From Cryobacterium breve (GTDB lineage: Bacteria > Actinomycetota > Actinomycetes > Actinomycetales > Microbacteriaceae): a stretch of DNA of 64,000 nt. Both the position numbers and the translations under genes were made by a program. Numbering within the stretch: the stretch's first letter is position 1; every line of letters begins with the position of its first letter. The notes under the pieces were generated by a model. The model saw only the letters and a program-made list of their open reading frames with translations, was not told the origin of the DNA and did no database searches. Shown one piece after another: positions 37,482 to 48,333 of the stretch. The stretch is taken from assembly GCF_027594785.1 (NCBI RefSeq), contig NZ_CP075584.1:558001-622000 (forward strand), given 5' to 3'.

Positions 37482-38242
37482 CAGCGCACCACGAGTCCTT
37501 CCCTGGCGAGTTCGTGTTTGACGTCTCCGATGCTGAGCTCGCCGTTGTGGAAGACGGATGCCGCAAGAACGGCGTCCGCGCCCGCCCGGATGGCGGGCGG
37601 AAAGTCTTCGACCCGCCCGGCGCCGCCCGAGGCGATCACCGGAACGGTGCTCAGATCGCGCATCAGGCCGATGAGTTCGAGGTCGAACCCGGCCTTGGTG
37701 CCGTCCGCGTCGATGGAGTTCACGAGCAGTTCCCCCGCGCCGAGTTCGATCGCGAGCCGCGCCCAGGCGAGGGCGTCGAGGTCGGTCTCGGTGCGACCGC
37801 CGTGGGTCGTCACGACGAAGCCGGACTCCGTGCGGCCGCTGCGCTTCACATCGAGCGAGAGCACGAGCACCTGGGAGCCGAAGCGGTCGGCGATCTCGCC
37901 GATCAGGGCTGGGCGGAGGATCGCGGCGCTGTTGACGCCGACCTTGTCGGCCCCGCTCGCCTGCAGCCGGGAGACGTCCTCGACACCCCGGATGCCGCCG
38001 CCGACGGTGAGCGGGATGAAGACCTGTTCTGCGGTGGCGCGCACGACGTCGTACGTCGTCGCCCGGTTGTCGACGGTCGCGGTGACGTCGAGGAACGTGA
38101 GTTCGTCTGCGCCCTGCTCGTAGTACCGGCGGGCCAGTTCGACCGGGTCGCCCGCATCCCTGAGGTTCTGGAAGTTGACGCCCTTGACGACCCGGCCGTT
38201 GGCCACGTCGAGGCACGGGATGACCCGCACGGCAAGACTCAC
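37481..38242 (-). CDS. hisF: Imidazole glycerol phosphate synthase cyclase subunit
   Basis: A 253-residue barrel enzyme. [20 protein letters not shown] with the catalytic Asp, [16 protein letters not shown]-like ([15 protein letters not shown]) and [18 protein letters not shown] are characteristic. The start is a GTG at 38242; upstream in-frame sequence is unrelated. HisH is not adjacent. Overlaps hisI by ATGA. Confidence 0.96.
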   Translation of the reverse strand: MSLAVRVIPCLDVANGRVVKGVNFQNLRDAGDPVELARRYYEQGADELTFLDVTATVDNRATTYDVVRATAEQVFIPLTVGGGIRGVEDVSRLQASGADKVGVNSAAILRPALIGEIADRFGSQVLVLSLDVKRSGRTESGFVVTTHGGRTETDLDALAWARLAIELGAGELLVNSIDADGTKAGFDLELIGLMRDLSTVPVIASGGAGRVEDFPPAIRAGADAVLAASVFHNGELSIGDVKHELAREGLVVR

Positions 38243-38280
38243 GATTGCACCTCCGCTGCTATTCTGCCCACGATCGGGCC

Positions 38281-39120
38281 CTAGAGGCGGGCGTTGTGGA
38301 TGGCGCTGATCAGGATGGCCCGGGCGCCGAGTTCGTAGAGGGCGTCCATGATGTGGTTGCTGTCGTGGCGCGGGACCATCACTCGCACGGCGACCCAATC
38401 GGGGTCGTGCAGGCTCGACACCGTCGGCGACTCGATTCCGGGAGCCAGCAGGCAGGCCGCGTCGAGTTTGACGAGGGGGATGTCGTAGTCCATCAGCACG
38501 TACTGGCGTGCGACGAGCACGCCCTGCAGGCGACGGAGGAGCGTGTGGATCCCGGTGTTCTCATTTTCGGAGGTGATCAGGACCGCCGTCGATTCGAGGA
38601 TCACGGGGCCGAAGATCTCGAGGCCGGCCTTGCGCAGGGTCGTTCCGGTCGAGACGACGTCGGCGACGGCATCCGCGACACCGAGCTGCACGGCGGACTC
38701 GACGGCGCCGTCGAGGGTCACGAGGGTGACCGTGACGGAGTGACGGGCCAGGAAGGCTTCGACGAGACCGGGGTAGCTCGTCGCGACGCGGAGCCCTTCG
38801 AGGTCGCTCAGCTCGCCGAAGCGTCCGGCGGGGCCCGCGAAGCGGAAGGTCGAGTCGCCGAAGTCGAGGCTCGCGATCTCTCGTGCCGGGGAGCCGGAAT
38901 CAAGCAGAAGGTCCCGGCCGGTGATTCCGACGTCGAGCGCCCCGCTGCCGACGTAGGTGGCGATGTCCCGCGGACGCAGGTAGAAGAACTCGACGCCGTT
39001 GCGCGGGTCGGACACGACGAGGTCGCGCGGGTCGCGACGCCCGGTGTACCCGGCCTCGTGCAGCATCTGCGCCGCGGTTTCGGACAGGGAGCCCTTGTTG
39101 GGCACGGCAATTCTCAGCAT
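38281..39120 (-). CDS. hisG: ATP phosphoribosyltransferase, long form
   Basis: First enzyme of histidine synthesis, 279 residues, so it carries the C-terminal regulatory ACT-like domain of the long form and is expected to be inhibited by histidine without His[38 protein letters not shown] and [11 protein letters not shown] are typical. No frame problem. It follows hisE by 74 bp. Confidence 0.96.
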   Translation of the reverse strand: MLRIAVPNKGSLSETAAQMLHEAGYTGRRDPRDLVVSDPRNGVEFFYLRPRDIATYVGSGALDVGITGRDLLLDSGSPAREIASLDFGDSTFRFAGPAGRFGELSDLEGLRVATSYPGLVEAFLARHSVTVTLVTLDGAVESAVQLGVADAVADVVSTGTTLRKAGLEIFGPVILESTAVLITSENENTGIHTLLRRLQGVLVARQYVLMDYDIPLVKLDAACLLAPGIESPTVSSLHDPDWVAVRVMVPRHDSNHIMDALYELGARAILISAIHNARL

Positions 39121-39194
39121 CTCAACACTCTCAACAGGTCAGTTCTTGGGGGTAGCGTCTCGGGAACGGCGGAACCGGCCGCCGCAGCGACGGT

Positions 39195-39458
39195 TCAGAG
39201 GTGCTTGTAGACGTCGGCGAGGGTGAGCCCCTTCGCCAGCATCATGACCTGCACGTGGTACAGCAGCTGGCTCATCTCGGCAGCGGTTTCCTCGTCGCTC
39301 TGGAACTCCGCGGCCATCCAGACTTCGGCGGCTTCCTCGACGATCTTCTTGCCGATGGCATGCACTCCCGCGTCGAGTTCACGGACGGTTCCGGAGCCTT
39401 CCGGCCGGTTGAGTGCTTTTTCGCCCAGTTCAGCGAAGAGGTCGTCGAATGTTTTCAC
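39195..39458 (-). CDS. hisE: Phosphoribosyl-ATP pyrophosphatase
   Basis: An 87-residue MazG-like enzyme removing pyrophosphate in the second histidine step. The conserved [15 protein letters not shown] and the second acidic helix [19 protein letters not shown] are present. It lies next to hisG in the usual actinobacterial order; 12 bp separate its start from the end of rpe. Confidence 0.96.
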   Translation of the reverse strand: MKTFDDLFAELGEKALNRPEGSGTVRELDAGVHAIGKKIVEEAAEVWMAAEFQSDEETAAEMSQLLYHVQVMMLAKGLTLADVYKHL

Positions 39459-39470
39459 TCCCCTAGGTTA

Positions 39471-40140
39471 CTAGTGCGCGTGCGAGTGCGCGGTCGCGGC
39501 GGTTCTCAGGAGTGCGATCCTGGCCTCGGGATCGGGATAGCCGAAGACGCTCGAGCCGGCGACGAAGGTGTCAGGCTCCCGCCTCTGCGGCCACAACGAT
39601 GGTCTCCTCGGTGATGCCGCCGTCGACCTGAAGCCAGATGTCCCTGCCACTGGCGCTGACGGCATCCGCCACCGTGCGGAGCTTGCGCATCGTCGACGGC
39701 AGGAAGGACTGGCCCCCGAAACCGGGCTCGACCGTCATCACGAGGATCTGGTCGAATTCGGCGAGGAATTCGAGATAGGGCTCGACGGCGGTGCCTGGTT
39801 TCAGGGCGATGCCCGCGCGTGCGCCGGCTGCGCGGAGCTTGCGGGCGAGCTGGACGGGGTTTGTCGTCGCCTCGCCGTGGAACGTCACAGAGAATGCACC
39901 GGCGCTTGCGAATTGCGGTGCCCACCGTTCCGGCTCCTCGATCATGAGGTGCGCGTCGACGGGCAGTCTGGAGACCTGCATGATGCGCTCGGCGACGGGG
40001 AGTCCGAAGGTCAGGTTCGGCACGAAATGGTTGTCCATCACGTCGACGTGCACGAGGTCCGCTGTGCGGATGCGGCCGAGGTCGCGTTCCAGGTTCGCGA
40101 AGTCGGCGGCGAGAATGCTGGGGCTGATCCTGATCGGCAT
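39471..40140 (-). CDS. rpe: Ribulose-phosphate 3-epimerase (single-base frameshift)
   Basis: Interconverts ribulose-5-phosphate and xylulose-5-phosphate. ISPSILAADFANLERDL, VDVMDNHFVPNLTFG and MTVEPGFGGQSFLPS are canonical, with metal and catalytic residues kept. The frame stops early at 39571 after VVAAEAGA. At 39572-39578 (CAGGCTC) removing one base gives EAGADTFVAGSSVFG and a C-terminus ending in an HSHAH histidine-rich tail, total 222 residues. Confidence 0.95.
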
Positions 40141-40179
40141 GCCTTCACCCTAGCGCCGCGGGCACGCCGCCCCGCTCCG

Positions 40180-40236
40180 TGAGGTGTCGCACATCGACCT
40201 TCATTCGCCCGGCGAACGTCGATATGCGACACCTCA
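40180..40236. repeat. Long imperfect palindrome between rsmB and rpe
   Basis: The left arm TGAGGTGTCGCACATCGAC (40180-40198) matches the reverse complement of the right arm (40218-40236) at 18 of 19 positions. The loop contains a second palindrome, TTCGCC-C-GGCGAA (40204-40216), so a nearly continuous stem can form. The right arm includes the rsmB TGA. No T tract follows. It may terminate rsmB transcripts or be a member of a repeated palindromic family. Confidence 0.85.
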
Positions 40237-41637
40237 GGAGTATTGCCCAGCGGTGCGCTCGAGCAGGGTGATGAACATCGCGTCGGTGCCGTGGCGGTGC
40301 GGCCACAGTTGCACACTCGTTCCGTCGCCCGGCAGGTCGAGCGGGGTACCGCTGAATCCCTGGACGACCGCGGCCGTGTCGACGGCCCGCACGCGGTCTC
40401 CCCACTTCTTCAGCGCCGTCGCGACGATACCGCGGCTCTCCGCGATATGCGGGGAACACGTGACGTACGCGAGGAGGCCGCCGGGCTTCAGGGCGCCGAG
40501 AGCGGCGTCGATGAGGCCGGACTGCAGGTCGGAGAGTTCGGCGACGTCGCGCGGGAGCTTGCGCCAGCGCGCCTCGGGCCGGCGTCGCAGGGCACCGAGG
40601 CCCGTGCACGGGGCGTCGAGCAGGATCCGGTCGAATTCCTCTGCGTGATTGACGGCGATGCGGGTCCCGTCGAGTTCCCAGACCGGCACGGTGCCGGGAA
40701 CCGCGGCGAGGGCGCGGCGCACGAGCGTGGCCCTGGCCGGAACGAGCTCGTTCGCGACGAGTTCGGCGCCGCCCGCGCGTGCTTCGGCGGCGAGCAGTGC
40801 GGCCTTGCCGCCGGGTCCGGCGCACAGGTCGAGCCAGCGTTCGCCAGGTGTGATGGGGCGGGCCCGGCTCAGGGTGAGCGCCGCGAGCTGGGAGCCCTCG
40901 TCCTGCACCCGGATGCGGCCGTCATGATCGTTGACGAGGTGCACGGGATCCCCGCCCGCGAGCATGAACCCGACCGGGGAATACTCGTTGGGGCGGCCGA
41001 GGCCCGCGGTCTCCTCCGCCGTCGTGATGCCCGGCAGCGCGACCATGTTGACCCGGGGTGCGGCGTTGTCGGCGATGAGCAGGTCTTCGAGTTCGGCCTC
41101 ACGACCCTCGAGGCGCAGCGACTGCCGAAAGGCGCGCACGACCCAGACCGGGTGCGAGTGTTCGGCGGCGAGCCGGTCGTCTGCGGAGCTTGCTCCGGCG
41201 AGGACCCGTTCGCGCCACTCCTCCGGGGTCGAGCGGGAGATGGTGCGGAGCACGCCGTTGGTGAAGCCCGTGGCGGCGCGGGAGCCGACCTGCCGGGCCA
41301 GTTCGACGGATTCGTTGACGGCGGCGTGGGTCGCCACGCGCGTCGCGAGCAGCTGGTGGGCGCCGAGGCGCAGCACGTCGAGGATGGCCGGGTCGATCGC
41401 GGTGACCGGCCGGCCCGCCGCTTCCGCGATCACGAGGTCGTAGTAGCCCTGCATGCGCAGGGTGCCGTAGGTCAGTTCGGTCGCGAGGGCGGCATCCGCC
41501 GTGCTGAGTGCGGCCCGCTGGATGCGGGTCGGCAGCAGCAGGTTCGCGTAGGCATCCGACTCGCGGACAGCGGCGATGACCTCGTATGCGACCCGGCGGG
41601 CGGGCTGGACGAAGCCCTGGTGCTGCTGGACGCTCAT
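40234..41637 (-). CDS. rsmB: 16S rRNA (cytosine-967-C5)-methyltransferase
   Basis: A 467-residue protein with an N-terminal NusB-like domain (RRVAYEVIAAVRESDAYANL) and a C-terminal NOL1/NOP2 methyltransferase. The AdoMet loop is WLDLCAGPGGKAALLAAEA and the catalytic region is LLDAPCTGLGALRRRPEARW, followed by VTCSPHIAES with the second cysteine. The ATG at 41637 overlaps the fmt TGA. A longer upstream frame exists but lies inside fmt. Confidence 0.95.
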   Translation of the reverse strand: MSVQQHQGFVQPARRVAYEVIAAVRESDAYANLLLPTRIQRAALSTADAALATELTYGTLRMQGYYDLVIAEAAGRPVTAIDPAILDVLRLGAHQLLATRVATHAAVNESVELARQVGSRAATGFTNGVLRTISRSTPEEWRERVLAGASSADDRLAAEHSHPVWVVRAFRQSLRLEGREAELEDLLIADNAAPRVNMVALPGITTAEETAGLGRPNEYSPVGFMLAGGDPVHLVNDHDGRIRVQDEGSQLAALTLSRARPITPGERWLDLCAGPGGKAALLAAEARAGGAELVANELVPARATLVRRALAAVPGTVPVWELDGTRIAVNHAEEFDRILLDAPCTGLGALRRRPEARWRKLPRDVAELSDLQSGLIDAALGALKPGGLLAYVTCSPHIAESRGIVATALKKWGDRVRAVDTAAVVQGFSGTPLDLPGDGTSVQLWPHRHGTDAMFITLLERTAGQYS

Positions 41638-42550
41638 GAGGCGACCACGTCCGTCGCTGCCATGCCGCGCCACCAGTCGATTGCCTTCATCTGTGTCTTT
41701 CCAGCCGGTTGCACCGTGACGAGCTCGAGCGGCTCCGTCCCGGTTCCTACCAGCACTTTCTTGTCGAATTCGCGAATCACGCCCGCCGGAAGCGGCTGGG
41801 CGCCGTGGGTCGGCGCGAGGTCGAGGACCTTGAGGCGCGCGTCGCCGAGCATGGTGAAGGCTCCGGGTTCCGGCGTCACGCCGCGCACCCGGTTGTAGAC
41901 GGTGTCAGCGGATGCGACCCAGTCGATCCTGGCATCGGCGAGGCCGAGCTTGGCGGCGGTGGTCGGCTCGCCCACTTGGGGCACTGCCTCGATCGTGCCG
42001 GCCTCGAGCTGGTCGACGACGTTCCTGAGCAGCACGGCACCGCTGTGGCTCAGGGACTCGAGGAGCCCGCCCGCGGTCGCGTGCCGGGAGATCGGTTCGG
42101 AGAAGCTCGCGAACACGGCACCGGCGTCGAGCTCGGCGACGAGCTGGAAGACGGCCGCTCCGGTCCGTTCGTCGCCGGCCATGATGGCGCGCTGCACCGG
42201 CGCGGCACCGCGCCAGCGCGGCAACAGGGAGAAGTGCAGGTTGATCCAGCCGAGGCGCGGAACCGAGAGCAGGGGCTCCCGGACGAGCCCGCCGTATGCG
42301 ACGATGACGCCGAGGTCTGGTGCGAGGGCGTCGATTTGTTCCGTCGCCGCAGCGTCGAGGCGATTGGTCTTGAGCAGAGGTAGCCCGAGCCCGGCAGCGG
42401 CCTGCGCGAGGGGCGACGGGGTGAGCACGCGCTTCCGGCCGAGGGGGCATCCGCCCGGGTGATGACGGCCGCGATGGAGTGCGGCGAGTCGGCAAGGGCC
42501 TGGAGACTGGGCACCGCCACCTGGGGCGTGCCCGCGAATACGAGTTTCAT
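41634..42550 (-). CDS. fmt: Methionyl-tRNA formyltransferase (single-base frameshift)
   Basis: Formylates initiator Met-tRNA. MKLVFAGTPQVAVPSLQAL, INLHFSLLPRWRGAAPVQRA (with the formyl-transfer Asn and His) and GVTPEPGAFTML are characteristic. In a run of Gs at 42443-42447 one base is missing; correcting it joins VITRADAP to LGRKRVLTPSP, giving 305 residues. The ATG directly follows the priA TAA, and the stop overlaps rsmB. Confidence 0.95.
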
Positions 42551-44628
42551 TTAGAGCAGGCTCCGGGTCGTCGAATCGTACTTTGAGTGTAGGTGCCGGG
42601 CGGAAGGCGGCGCCTTTCGGCCGGCGGCGGCGGGCTGCATTGCGCACGATCGCGGCCTTCACGAGCCTGGCCACCTCGTCGCCGTCCGCGTAGTTGAATC
42701 GCACGACGGCCCGGACAAGCGGATCGTCGGTCGTGACCGGACCGAGCACGTCGAGGCCTGCCACGTCCGCGAGGCCCTCGACCGCTGCGGCGACGTCGGC
42801 CGCTGTCCCCGTGACCGAGGCGACGCGCACGGCGGGCGGGAAGCGCAACTGCCTGCGGTCCGCGAGTTCTGCCGCCGCGAAGGCGCCGGGCTGCCACGCG
42901 TTGAGCGCCGTCGCGAGGGCCCCGCCGACCCCGGCGAGCATGACGGACGCGCCGGGCGCTGCAAGGGCAGCTGCATTGCTCCACCACCGGAGGCAGTCCT
43001 CTGCGACGCCGAGGGACTCGCGGGCGAGCATCTTCTCACCGTCGAGGAGGAGGATCGCCCGGTAGCCGCCCGCGGGGATCGGCTCGGCCCCGCGCGTCGC
43101 GACGACGAGGGCGGGGGCCGCCCCGATCTGCTGCAGCGGATGCTCCCCGTCGGCGACGAGGACGAGCGAGCCGGGAAAAGCGCGGCCCAGTTCCTCTGCG
43201 GTGCGCCCGGTTCCGAGCGACACGACCCGCAGGGACGTGCCCTCGCAGTGCAGGCAGGCTCCAGCCGGCGGCGAGCTTGCCGCACCAGCGGCAGGAGGGC
43301 ACGGCGTTCGCGCTCGCGAGGGCGAGCGGTCCCTGGCAGTGCGTGCAGCGGGCCGATTTCTTGCAGGTCTGGCACGCGAGGGTCGGCGCGTACCCCGGGC
43401 TTGCGACCTGCACGAGCACAGGTCCTTCGGCGAGGGCGGCTCTGGCCACCTGCCAGGCGGCGGAGGGGATCCGGTTGGTCCGCTCCTGACGGTCGGGGCT
43501 GAGCTGGAATTCGGTGGGGATCACCCGAGGATGACGCGGGCTCAGGGGATGCGCCTCGCCGAGGAAGCCCAGTTCGAGCAACCGCTGCACGGGCACGCTG
43601 CGGGTGTACCCGACGAACATCAGTGCGCAGCCGCTCAGGGCCTGGCGGACCAGTGCGGCGTCGCGGGCGTTGACGTACGGACTGAGCGGTTCGGAGTGCA
43701 GCGGGTCCCCGTCGTCCCAGAGCAGGATCGCCCCGAGGTTGTGAGCGGGCGCATAGACCGCGGACCGGTTGCCGAGAATGATCCGCGGAGTGGGTTCCAG
43801 GCAGGAGAGGAAGGCCCGGTAGCGCTCGGGGTTGGGCTGGCGGGCGTCGACCCTGCTCACCGTGCCTGCCGGCGCGCAGACGTCGAGGGCGGCCTGGAGC
43901 TGGTCCTGGTCGCGGTAGTCGGGAACACAGAGGATGGCGCTTCGCCCGCTCCGTACGGTTGCTGCGGCGAGTTCGGCCATCGTGGTCGCCCAGTGGCCGA
44001 CGGTGCGCCCGTCCGGCAGGGCGACGAGGGCGGGTACTGCGGCCACGCTGAGCCGCTTCTGCTCGGCGAGGGCCGCGTCGAGCAGACCGGCCGGGTAGTC
44101 CGGGAAACCGGAGGCTGACGCCGGCTCGGTTTCCGAATCGGGTTCGGCCTGGTCCTGCGCGGCCTGCTCGCCCGCGTCCTGCTCCTGCGCGGCGAGCCAC
44201 GCCTTCTCGACCCGCACCGCGCGAGGGGGGATCGCGAGCCGGAGCACATCGCTCGCGTTGCCGGCCGCGCGATCGGCGACCCGGCGGGCGAGACGCCAGA
44301 CCTCCGCCGTGAGCACGGGCGCCGCGGACACGATGGCCTCGATCGGGCTCAGGGCGCCGTGGAAGTCGGCACCGGCACCCTTCGGGGGCTCGGTATCGCC
44401 CGCCGGTGCGTTCAGGGTGGAGACGACGGATCCCCCGGCATCGAGCACCTCGATCAGGTACGCGTCGGCGACGCGCCCGGCCGAGCGCAACGGCACCCGG
44501 ACCCGCACCCCTGGCCGCGCAGCGGCGGCGAGCTCGTCCGGGATGCCGTAGTCGAAGAGATGGTCGAGCTGGGGCAGCGTCGACTCGATCAGGACGCGTG
44601 CCACGAGGCCCGTGCGTCCCACGATCAA
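42551..44628 (-). CDS. priA: Primosomal protein PriA-like (two single-base frameshifts)
   Basis: An actinobacterial PriA-type protein. The N-terminal DNA-binding start [20 protein letters not shown], the zinc cysteines [19 protein letters not shown] and [10 protein letters not shown], and C-terminal [14 protein letters not shown] are present. The usual Walker A is not evident, as in many actinobacterial homologues annotated as probable PriA. Frame breaks at 43255-43261 and 42557-42563 (both CAGGCTC); corrected, the protein reads [15 protein letters not shown] and ends in DDPELL with a TAA before the fmt ATG, 691 residues. A TTG at 44628 or GTG at 44622 could start it; TTG overlaps metK. Confidence 0.9.
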
Positions 44629-45818
44629 ATCCCGGAGGCGCTTCTCAGTTCGTCGACGCGGTCCAGCCTCTCCCAGGTGAACTCGGGCAGTTCGCGACCG
44701 AAATGACCGTAGGTCGCCGTCTTCTGGTAGATCGGGCGGAGCAGGTCGAGGTGGTGGATGATCGCGGCGGGGCGCAGGTCGAAGACCTCGCGGATCGCCG
44801 CGGTGATCTCCTTGTCGGGCAGTGCCCCGGTTCCGAAGGTCTCGACGTAGAGCCCGACCGGCGCAGCTTTGCCGATCGCGTACGCGACCTGGATCTCGAG
44901 TCGTTCGGCAAGCCCGGCGGCGACGGCGTTCTTGGCGACCCAGCGCATCGCGTATGCGGCGGAACGGTCGACCTTGGACGGGTCCTTACCGCTGAAGGCG
45001 CCACCGCCGTGACGGCTCGATCCGCCGTAGGTGTCGATGATGATCTTGCGGCCGGTGAGTCCGGCGTCGCCCTGCGGCCCGCCGATCTCGAAGCGACCGG
45101 TCGGGTTGATCAGCATGGTCAGGCTCGACGAATCGAGTTCGACGCGAGACAGCACCGGGCGGATCACGAGCTCTTCGATCTCGGCGCGGAGACGCTCCGT
45201 CGTGACGGAGGGGGCGTGCTGGGTGGACAGGACGACGGTCTCGACGGTGCGCGGGATGATGCCGTCATAGCCGATCGTGACCTGGGTCTTGCCGTCGGGG
45301 CGGAGGTAGTCGAGTTCGCCGGACTTGCGAACCTCGGCGAGGCGTTCGGCGAGGCGGTGCGCGATCCAGATCGGGATCGGCATGAGCTCGGGAGTCTCCC
45401 GGGTGGCATAGCCGAACATGATGCCCTGGTCGCCTGCACCCTGGCGGTCGTAGTCTTCGACACTGGCCTGTTCGCGGTGCTCGAATGCGTCGTCGACGCC
45501 CTGTGCGATGTCCGGAGACTGGCCGCCGATCGAGATTTCGACCCCGCAGGAGCGACCGTCGAACCAGACGTCCGAGGAGTCGTACCCGATGTCGGTGATG
45601 CACTTGCGCACGATCGACGGGATCTCGACGTACGCTTCCGTCGACACTTCTCCCGCGACGTGCACGAGGCCGGTCGTGACCAGGGTCTCGACGGCCACGC
45701 GGCTGTTCGGATCCTCGGTGAGGAGGGCGTCGAGGATGCTGTCGGAGATCTGGTCGCAGATCTTGTCCGGGTGACCCTCGGTGACGGATTCGGAAGTGAA
45801 GAGGCGAAGATCGCTCAT
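44625..45818 (-). CDS. metK: S-adenosylmethionine synthetase
   Basis: A 397-residue enzyme making AdoMet from ATP and methionine. [26 protein letters not shown] and [19 protein letters not shown] are the family signatures. The frame is intact. It supplies AdoMet to the methyltransferases here and to MetH reactivation. It lies 48 bp after coaBC and overlaps priA. Confidence 0.98.
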   Translation of the reverse strand: MSDLRLFTSESVTEGHPDKICDQISDSILDALLTEDPNSRVAVETLVTTGLVHVAGEVSTEAYVEIPSIVRKCITDIGYDSSDVWFDGRSCGVEISIGGQSPDIAQGVDDAFEHREQASVEDYDRQGAGDQGIMFGYATRETPELMPIPIWIAHRLAERLAEVRKSGELDYLRPDGKTQVTIGYDGIIPRTVETVVLSTQHAPSVTTERLRAEIEELVIRPVLSRVELDSSSLTMLINPTGRFEIGGPQGDAGLTGRKIIIDTYGGSSRHGGGAFSGKDPSKVDRSAAYAMRWVAKNAVAAGLAERLEIQVAYAIGKAAPVGLYVETFGTGALPDKEITAAIREVFDLRPAAIIHHLDLLRPIYQKTATYGHFGRELPEFTWERLDRVDELRSASGI

Positions 45819-45866
45819 CTGGCCTGTCTCTGTGTTGATGATGGAAAAGAAGTATGCACGAAGGTG

Positions 45867-47081
45867 TCAGCCGAGTCCGGTGACCACGACATCAAGGATG
45901 CGGCCGGCCACCGACATTTTCGTCCCCGCGGCCTCCGCCACTATAACTCCGGCCGAATCGATGATCCGAACCTCGTTACGTTCCGCGGCGAAGCCTTCTG
46001 TCCAGCCGACCCTGTTGAGAACGAGGTAGTCGCAGCCCTTGCGCGCGAGCTTCTCCCGGCCGAGGGAGAGGAGCCGGTCAGGGTCGGCCTCCGTCTCCGC
46101 CGCGAAACCGATCACGAGCTGACCCGCCGTCTTCGCCGCCGCGAGGCCGGCGAGGATGTCCGGGTTCCGGACGAGTTCGAGAGTGAGGGTGTCCCCCACA
46201 TCCTCTTTCTTGATCTTGTCGCCCCGGACCGTCGCCGGGCGGTAGTCGGCCACGGCTGCGGCCATGATGACGGCGTCCGCGCCGACGGCCGCCTCGGTCA
46301 CGGCGGACTGGAGTTCGAGTGCTGTGCCGACGAGGCGCGTCTCGATGCCCGCCGGCACCGGAATCTCGAGGTTCGCGGCGACCAGTACGACCGACGCTCC
46401 CCGCGCCGTGGCGGCCTCGGCGAGGCGGACGCCCTGCTTGCCGCTCGATCGGTTGCCGAGGAAGCGGACGGGGTCGAGGGGTTCCCTGGTGCCGCCCGCG
46501 GTGATGACGATGCGCCTGCCGGAGAGGTCCCTGGCCGGGCCGGCCGGGTGCAGGGCCGCGAGGGCCGCAGAGACGATGACGTCCGGTTCCTCCATCCGGC
46601 CGGCACCGGAATCCGATCCGGTCAGGCGCCCAACGCCGGGGCCGACGACGATGACGCCGCGGTTTCGAAGGGTCTGCACGTTGTGCACCGTCGCCGGATT
46701 GTTCCACATCTCGGTATGCATCGCCGGGGCGATCACGAGTGGCGCGGTGCTCGCGAGGATCGTGTTGCCGAGCAGGTCGTCGGCGAGGCCGGCCGCGAGC
46801 TTGGCGATCGTGTTCGCCGTCGCAGGAGCCACGACGATCAGGTCCGCGGACTGGCCGATGGCGACGTGGCGCACTTCAGCGACACCTTCGTAGAGATCGG
46901 TGTGCACGGGGTTCCGTGAGATCGCCTCGAGTGTCGGCCTGCCGACGAAGCGCAACGCCGCGGGCGTCGCCACCACGTGCACGGAGTCCCCGAGCAGCAC
47001 AAAAGCGCGCACGATGTTGACCGCTTTGTACGCGGCGATGCCGCCGGTGATTCCGACGACGATCGTGCGTCCGTGCGACAT
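45867..47081 (-). CDS. coaBC: Bifunctional phosphopantothenoylcysteine decarboxylase / phosphopantothenate-cysteine ligase
   Basis: A 404-residue CoA-pathway enzyme. The flavin decarboxylase half has TIVVGITGGIAAYKAVNIV, the catalytic His region and VIAPAMHTEMWNNPA; the ligase half has IVITAGGTREPLDPVRFLGN and NRSSGKQG. Between them the region usually carrying an ACG cysteine in E. coli reads GRLTGSDSGAGRM, a variant I believe is common in actinobacteria. Intact frame. Confidence 0.95.
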   Translation of the reverse strand: MSHGRTIVVGITGGIAAYKAVNIVRAFVLLGDSVHVVATPAALRFVGRPTLEAISRNPVHTDLYEGVAEVRHVAIGQSADLIVVAPATANTIAKLAAGLADDLLGNTILASTAPLVIAPAMHTEMWNNPATVHNVQTLRNRGVIVVGPGVGRLTGSDSGAGRMEEPDVIVSAALAALHPAGPARDLSGRRIVITAGGTREPLDPVRFLGNRSSGKQGVRLAEAATARGASVVLVAANLEIPVPAGIETRLVGTALELQSAVTEAAVGADAVIMAAAVADYRPATVRGDKIKKEDVGDTLTLELVRNPDILAGLAAAKTAGQLVIGFAAETEADPDRLLSLGREKLARKGCDYLVLNRVGWTEGFAAERNEVRIIDSAGVIVAEAAGTKMSVAGRILDVVVTGLG

Positions 47082-47101
47082 CCTGCGCGCTTCGCGGGGC
47101 G

Positions 47102-47359
47102 CTACTCGACGATCGGGCGGGAGACGAGCTTGTCTTCGTTGATTTCGCGAAGTGCCACGGAGAGCGGCTTGTCGTCGACGGTGGAGTCGACGAGCGGACC
47201 GACGTTGTCGAAGAGGCTGCCTTCGTGCAGGTCGGCGTAGTAGTCGTTGATCTGGCGGGCGCGCTTGGACGCGAAGATCACGAGCGCGTACTTGGAGTCG
47301 ACCTTGGTGAGCAGGTCGTCGATGGGCGGGTCAATGATACCGGTGGGCTTGTTGGCCAA
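47102..47359 (-). CDS. rpoZ: DNA-directed RNA polymerase omega subunit
   Basis: An 85-residue protein with [26 protein letters not shown], the core omega motif, and [16 protein letters not shown] at the end. Helps RNA polymerase assembly. It sits between gmk and coaBC, the usual actinobacterial order. Confidence 0.96.
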   Translation of the reverse strand: MANKPTGIIDPPIDDLLTKVDSKYALVIFASKRARQINDYYADLHEGSLFDNVGPLVDSTVDDKPLSVALREINEDKLVSRPIVE

Positions 47360-47412
47360 GGTGGCACTCCTTCAGAGCGTTTGCGGCGAGTAGACGGATA
47401 AGTCGGGGTGCG

Positions 47413-48333
47413 TCAAAGCAGCGAGGGCGCTTTACGCAGATTCATCAAGTCTACGACTTCCCGGGCCGCTACATTGACCTCCTGGTTGACCACGCGGAAA
47501 TCGAACTCGTCCTGGGCGGCCAGTTCGAGCTTCGCGGTCTCCAGGCGGCGGGCCTGTTCCGCGGGGCTTTCGGTGCCGCGGCCGATCAGTCGGCGCACCA
47601 GTTCGTCCCAGCTCGGCGGAAGCAGGAAGACCATTCGCGCTTCCGGCATGGCCGCGCGGACGGAGCGTGCCCCCTGCAGATCGATTTCGAGGAGGACGCT
47701 GTGGCCGCTCGCGAGCGCCTGTTCCACGGGTTCGCGCGGGGTTCCGTAGCGGAAGGCATTGTGGACGACGGCCCACTCGAGGAGCTCCCCCGACGCGACC
47801 ATGCGGTCGAATTCCTCATCGGTGACGAAGAAATAGCTCTTTCCTTCGACTTCGCCAGGCCGAGGGGCGCGGGTCGTTGCCGACACGGAGAGCAGCACAT
47901 CGGGGTAGTTCTCCCGGATGTAGCCGGCGACGGCACCCTTGCCGACCGCCGTCGGCCCTGCGAGCACGACGAGGTGTGCGTCGGAGGACCCACGACGGGA
48001 GACGGTCCGGGTGGCGAGGAACTCACGCAAACGGTCGCGCTGGTGCTTGCCGAGGCCGCCGAGCCGTTTGGACGGCGAGATCTTGAGCTGGGTCATGATC
48101 CGGCGCATCTTCGTGACTCCGATGGCCGGGATGCTGACGAGGAACTCCGTCGCGCGCAGGCGTCCTTCGACGCCGTCCGGATGATCGATGGCGGTGGCGA
48201 GCACGGCAAGCGGTGTGCGCTTCCCTGCCGCGATCTCGGCCTTGACCGCTGCGCGCGCTCGGCGCGCTGCGACGGCTGCGCGCGATGCGGCAACTCGATC
48301 GACGTCTGGTGGGGTAGGGCGATTCTCAGCCAC
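47413..48333 (-). CDS. gmk: Guanylate kinase with N-terminal mIHF-like domain
   Basis: A 306-residue protein starting at a GTG (48333) with AGGAG 8 bp ahead. Residues about 20-110 match the actinobacterial integration host factor: [20 protein letters not shown], then [19 protein letters not shown] and [17 protein letters not shown]. The kinase follows from about residue 125, with the P-loop [38 protein letters not shown] and [14 protein letters not shown]. No frameshift-prone heptamer lies at the junction, so the fusion appears genuine. In many actinobacteria the two are separate neighbours. Confidence 0.93.
   Translation of the reverse strand: MAENRPTPPDVDRVAASRAAVAARRARAAVKAEIAAGKRTPLAVLATAIDHPDGVEGRLRATEFLVSIPAIGVTKMRRIMTQLKISPSKRLGGLGKHQRDRLREFLATRTVSRRGSSDAHLVVLAGPTAVGKGAVAGYIRENYPDVLLSVSATTRAPRPGEVEGKSYFFVTDEEFDRMVASGELLEWAVVHNAFRYGTPREPVEQALASGHSVLLEIDLQGARSVRAAMPEARMVFLLPPSWDELVRRLIGRGTESPAEQARRLETAKLELAAQDEFDFRVVNQEVNVAAREVVDLMNLRKAPSLL

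Noticed and set aside
41634-43223. Apparent PriA-Fmt fusion
   Set aside because: Caused by the extra base at 42557-42563 and the missing base at 42443-42447; corrected genes are adjacent and separate.
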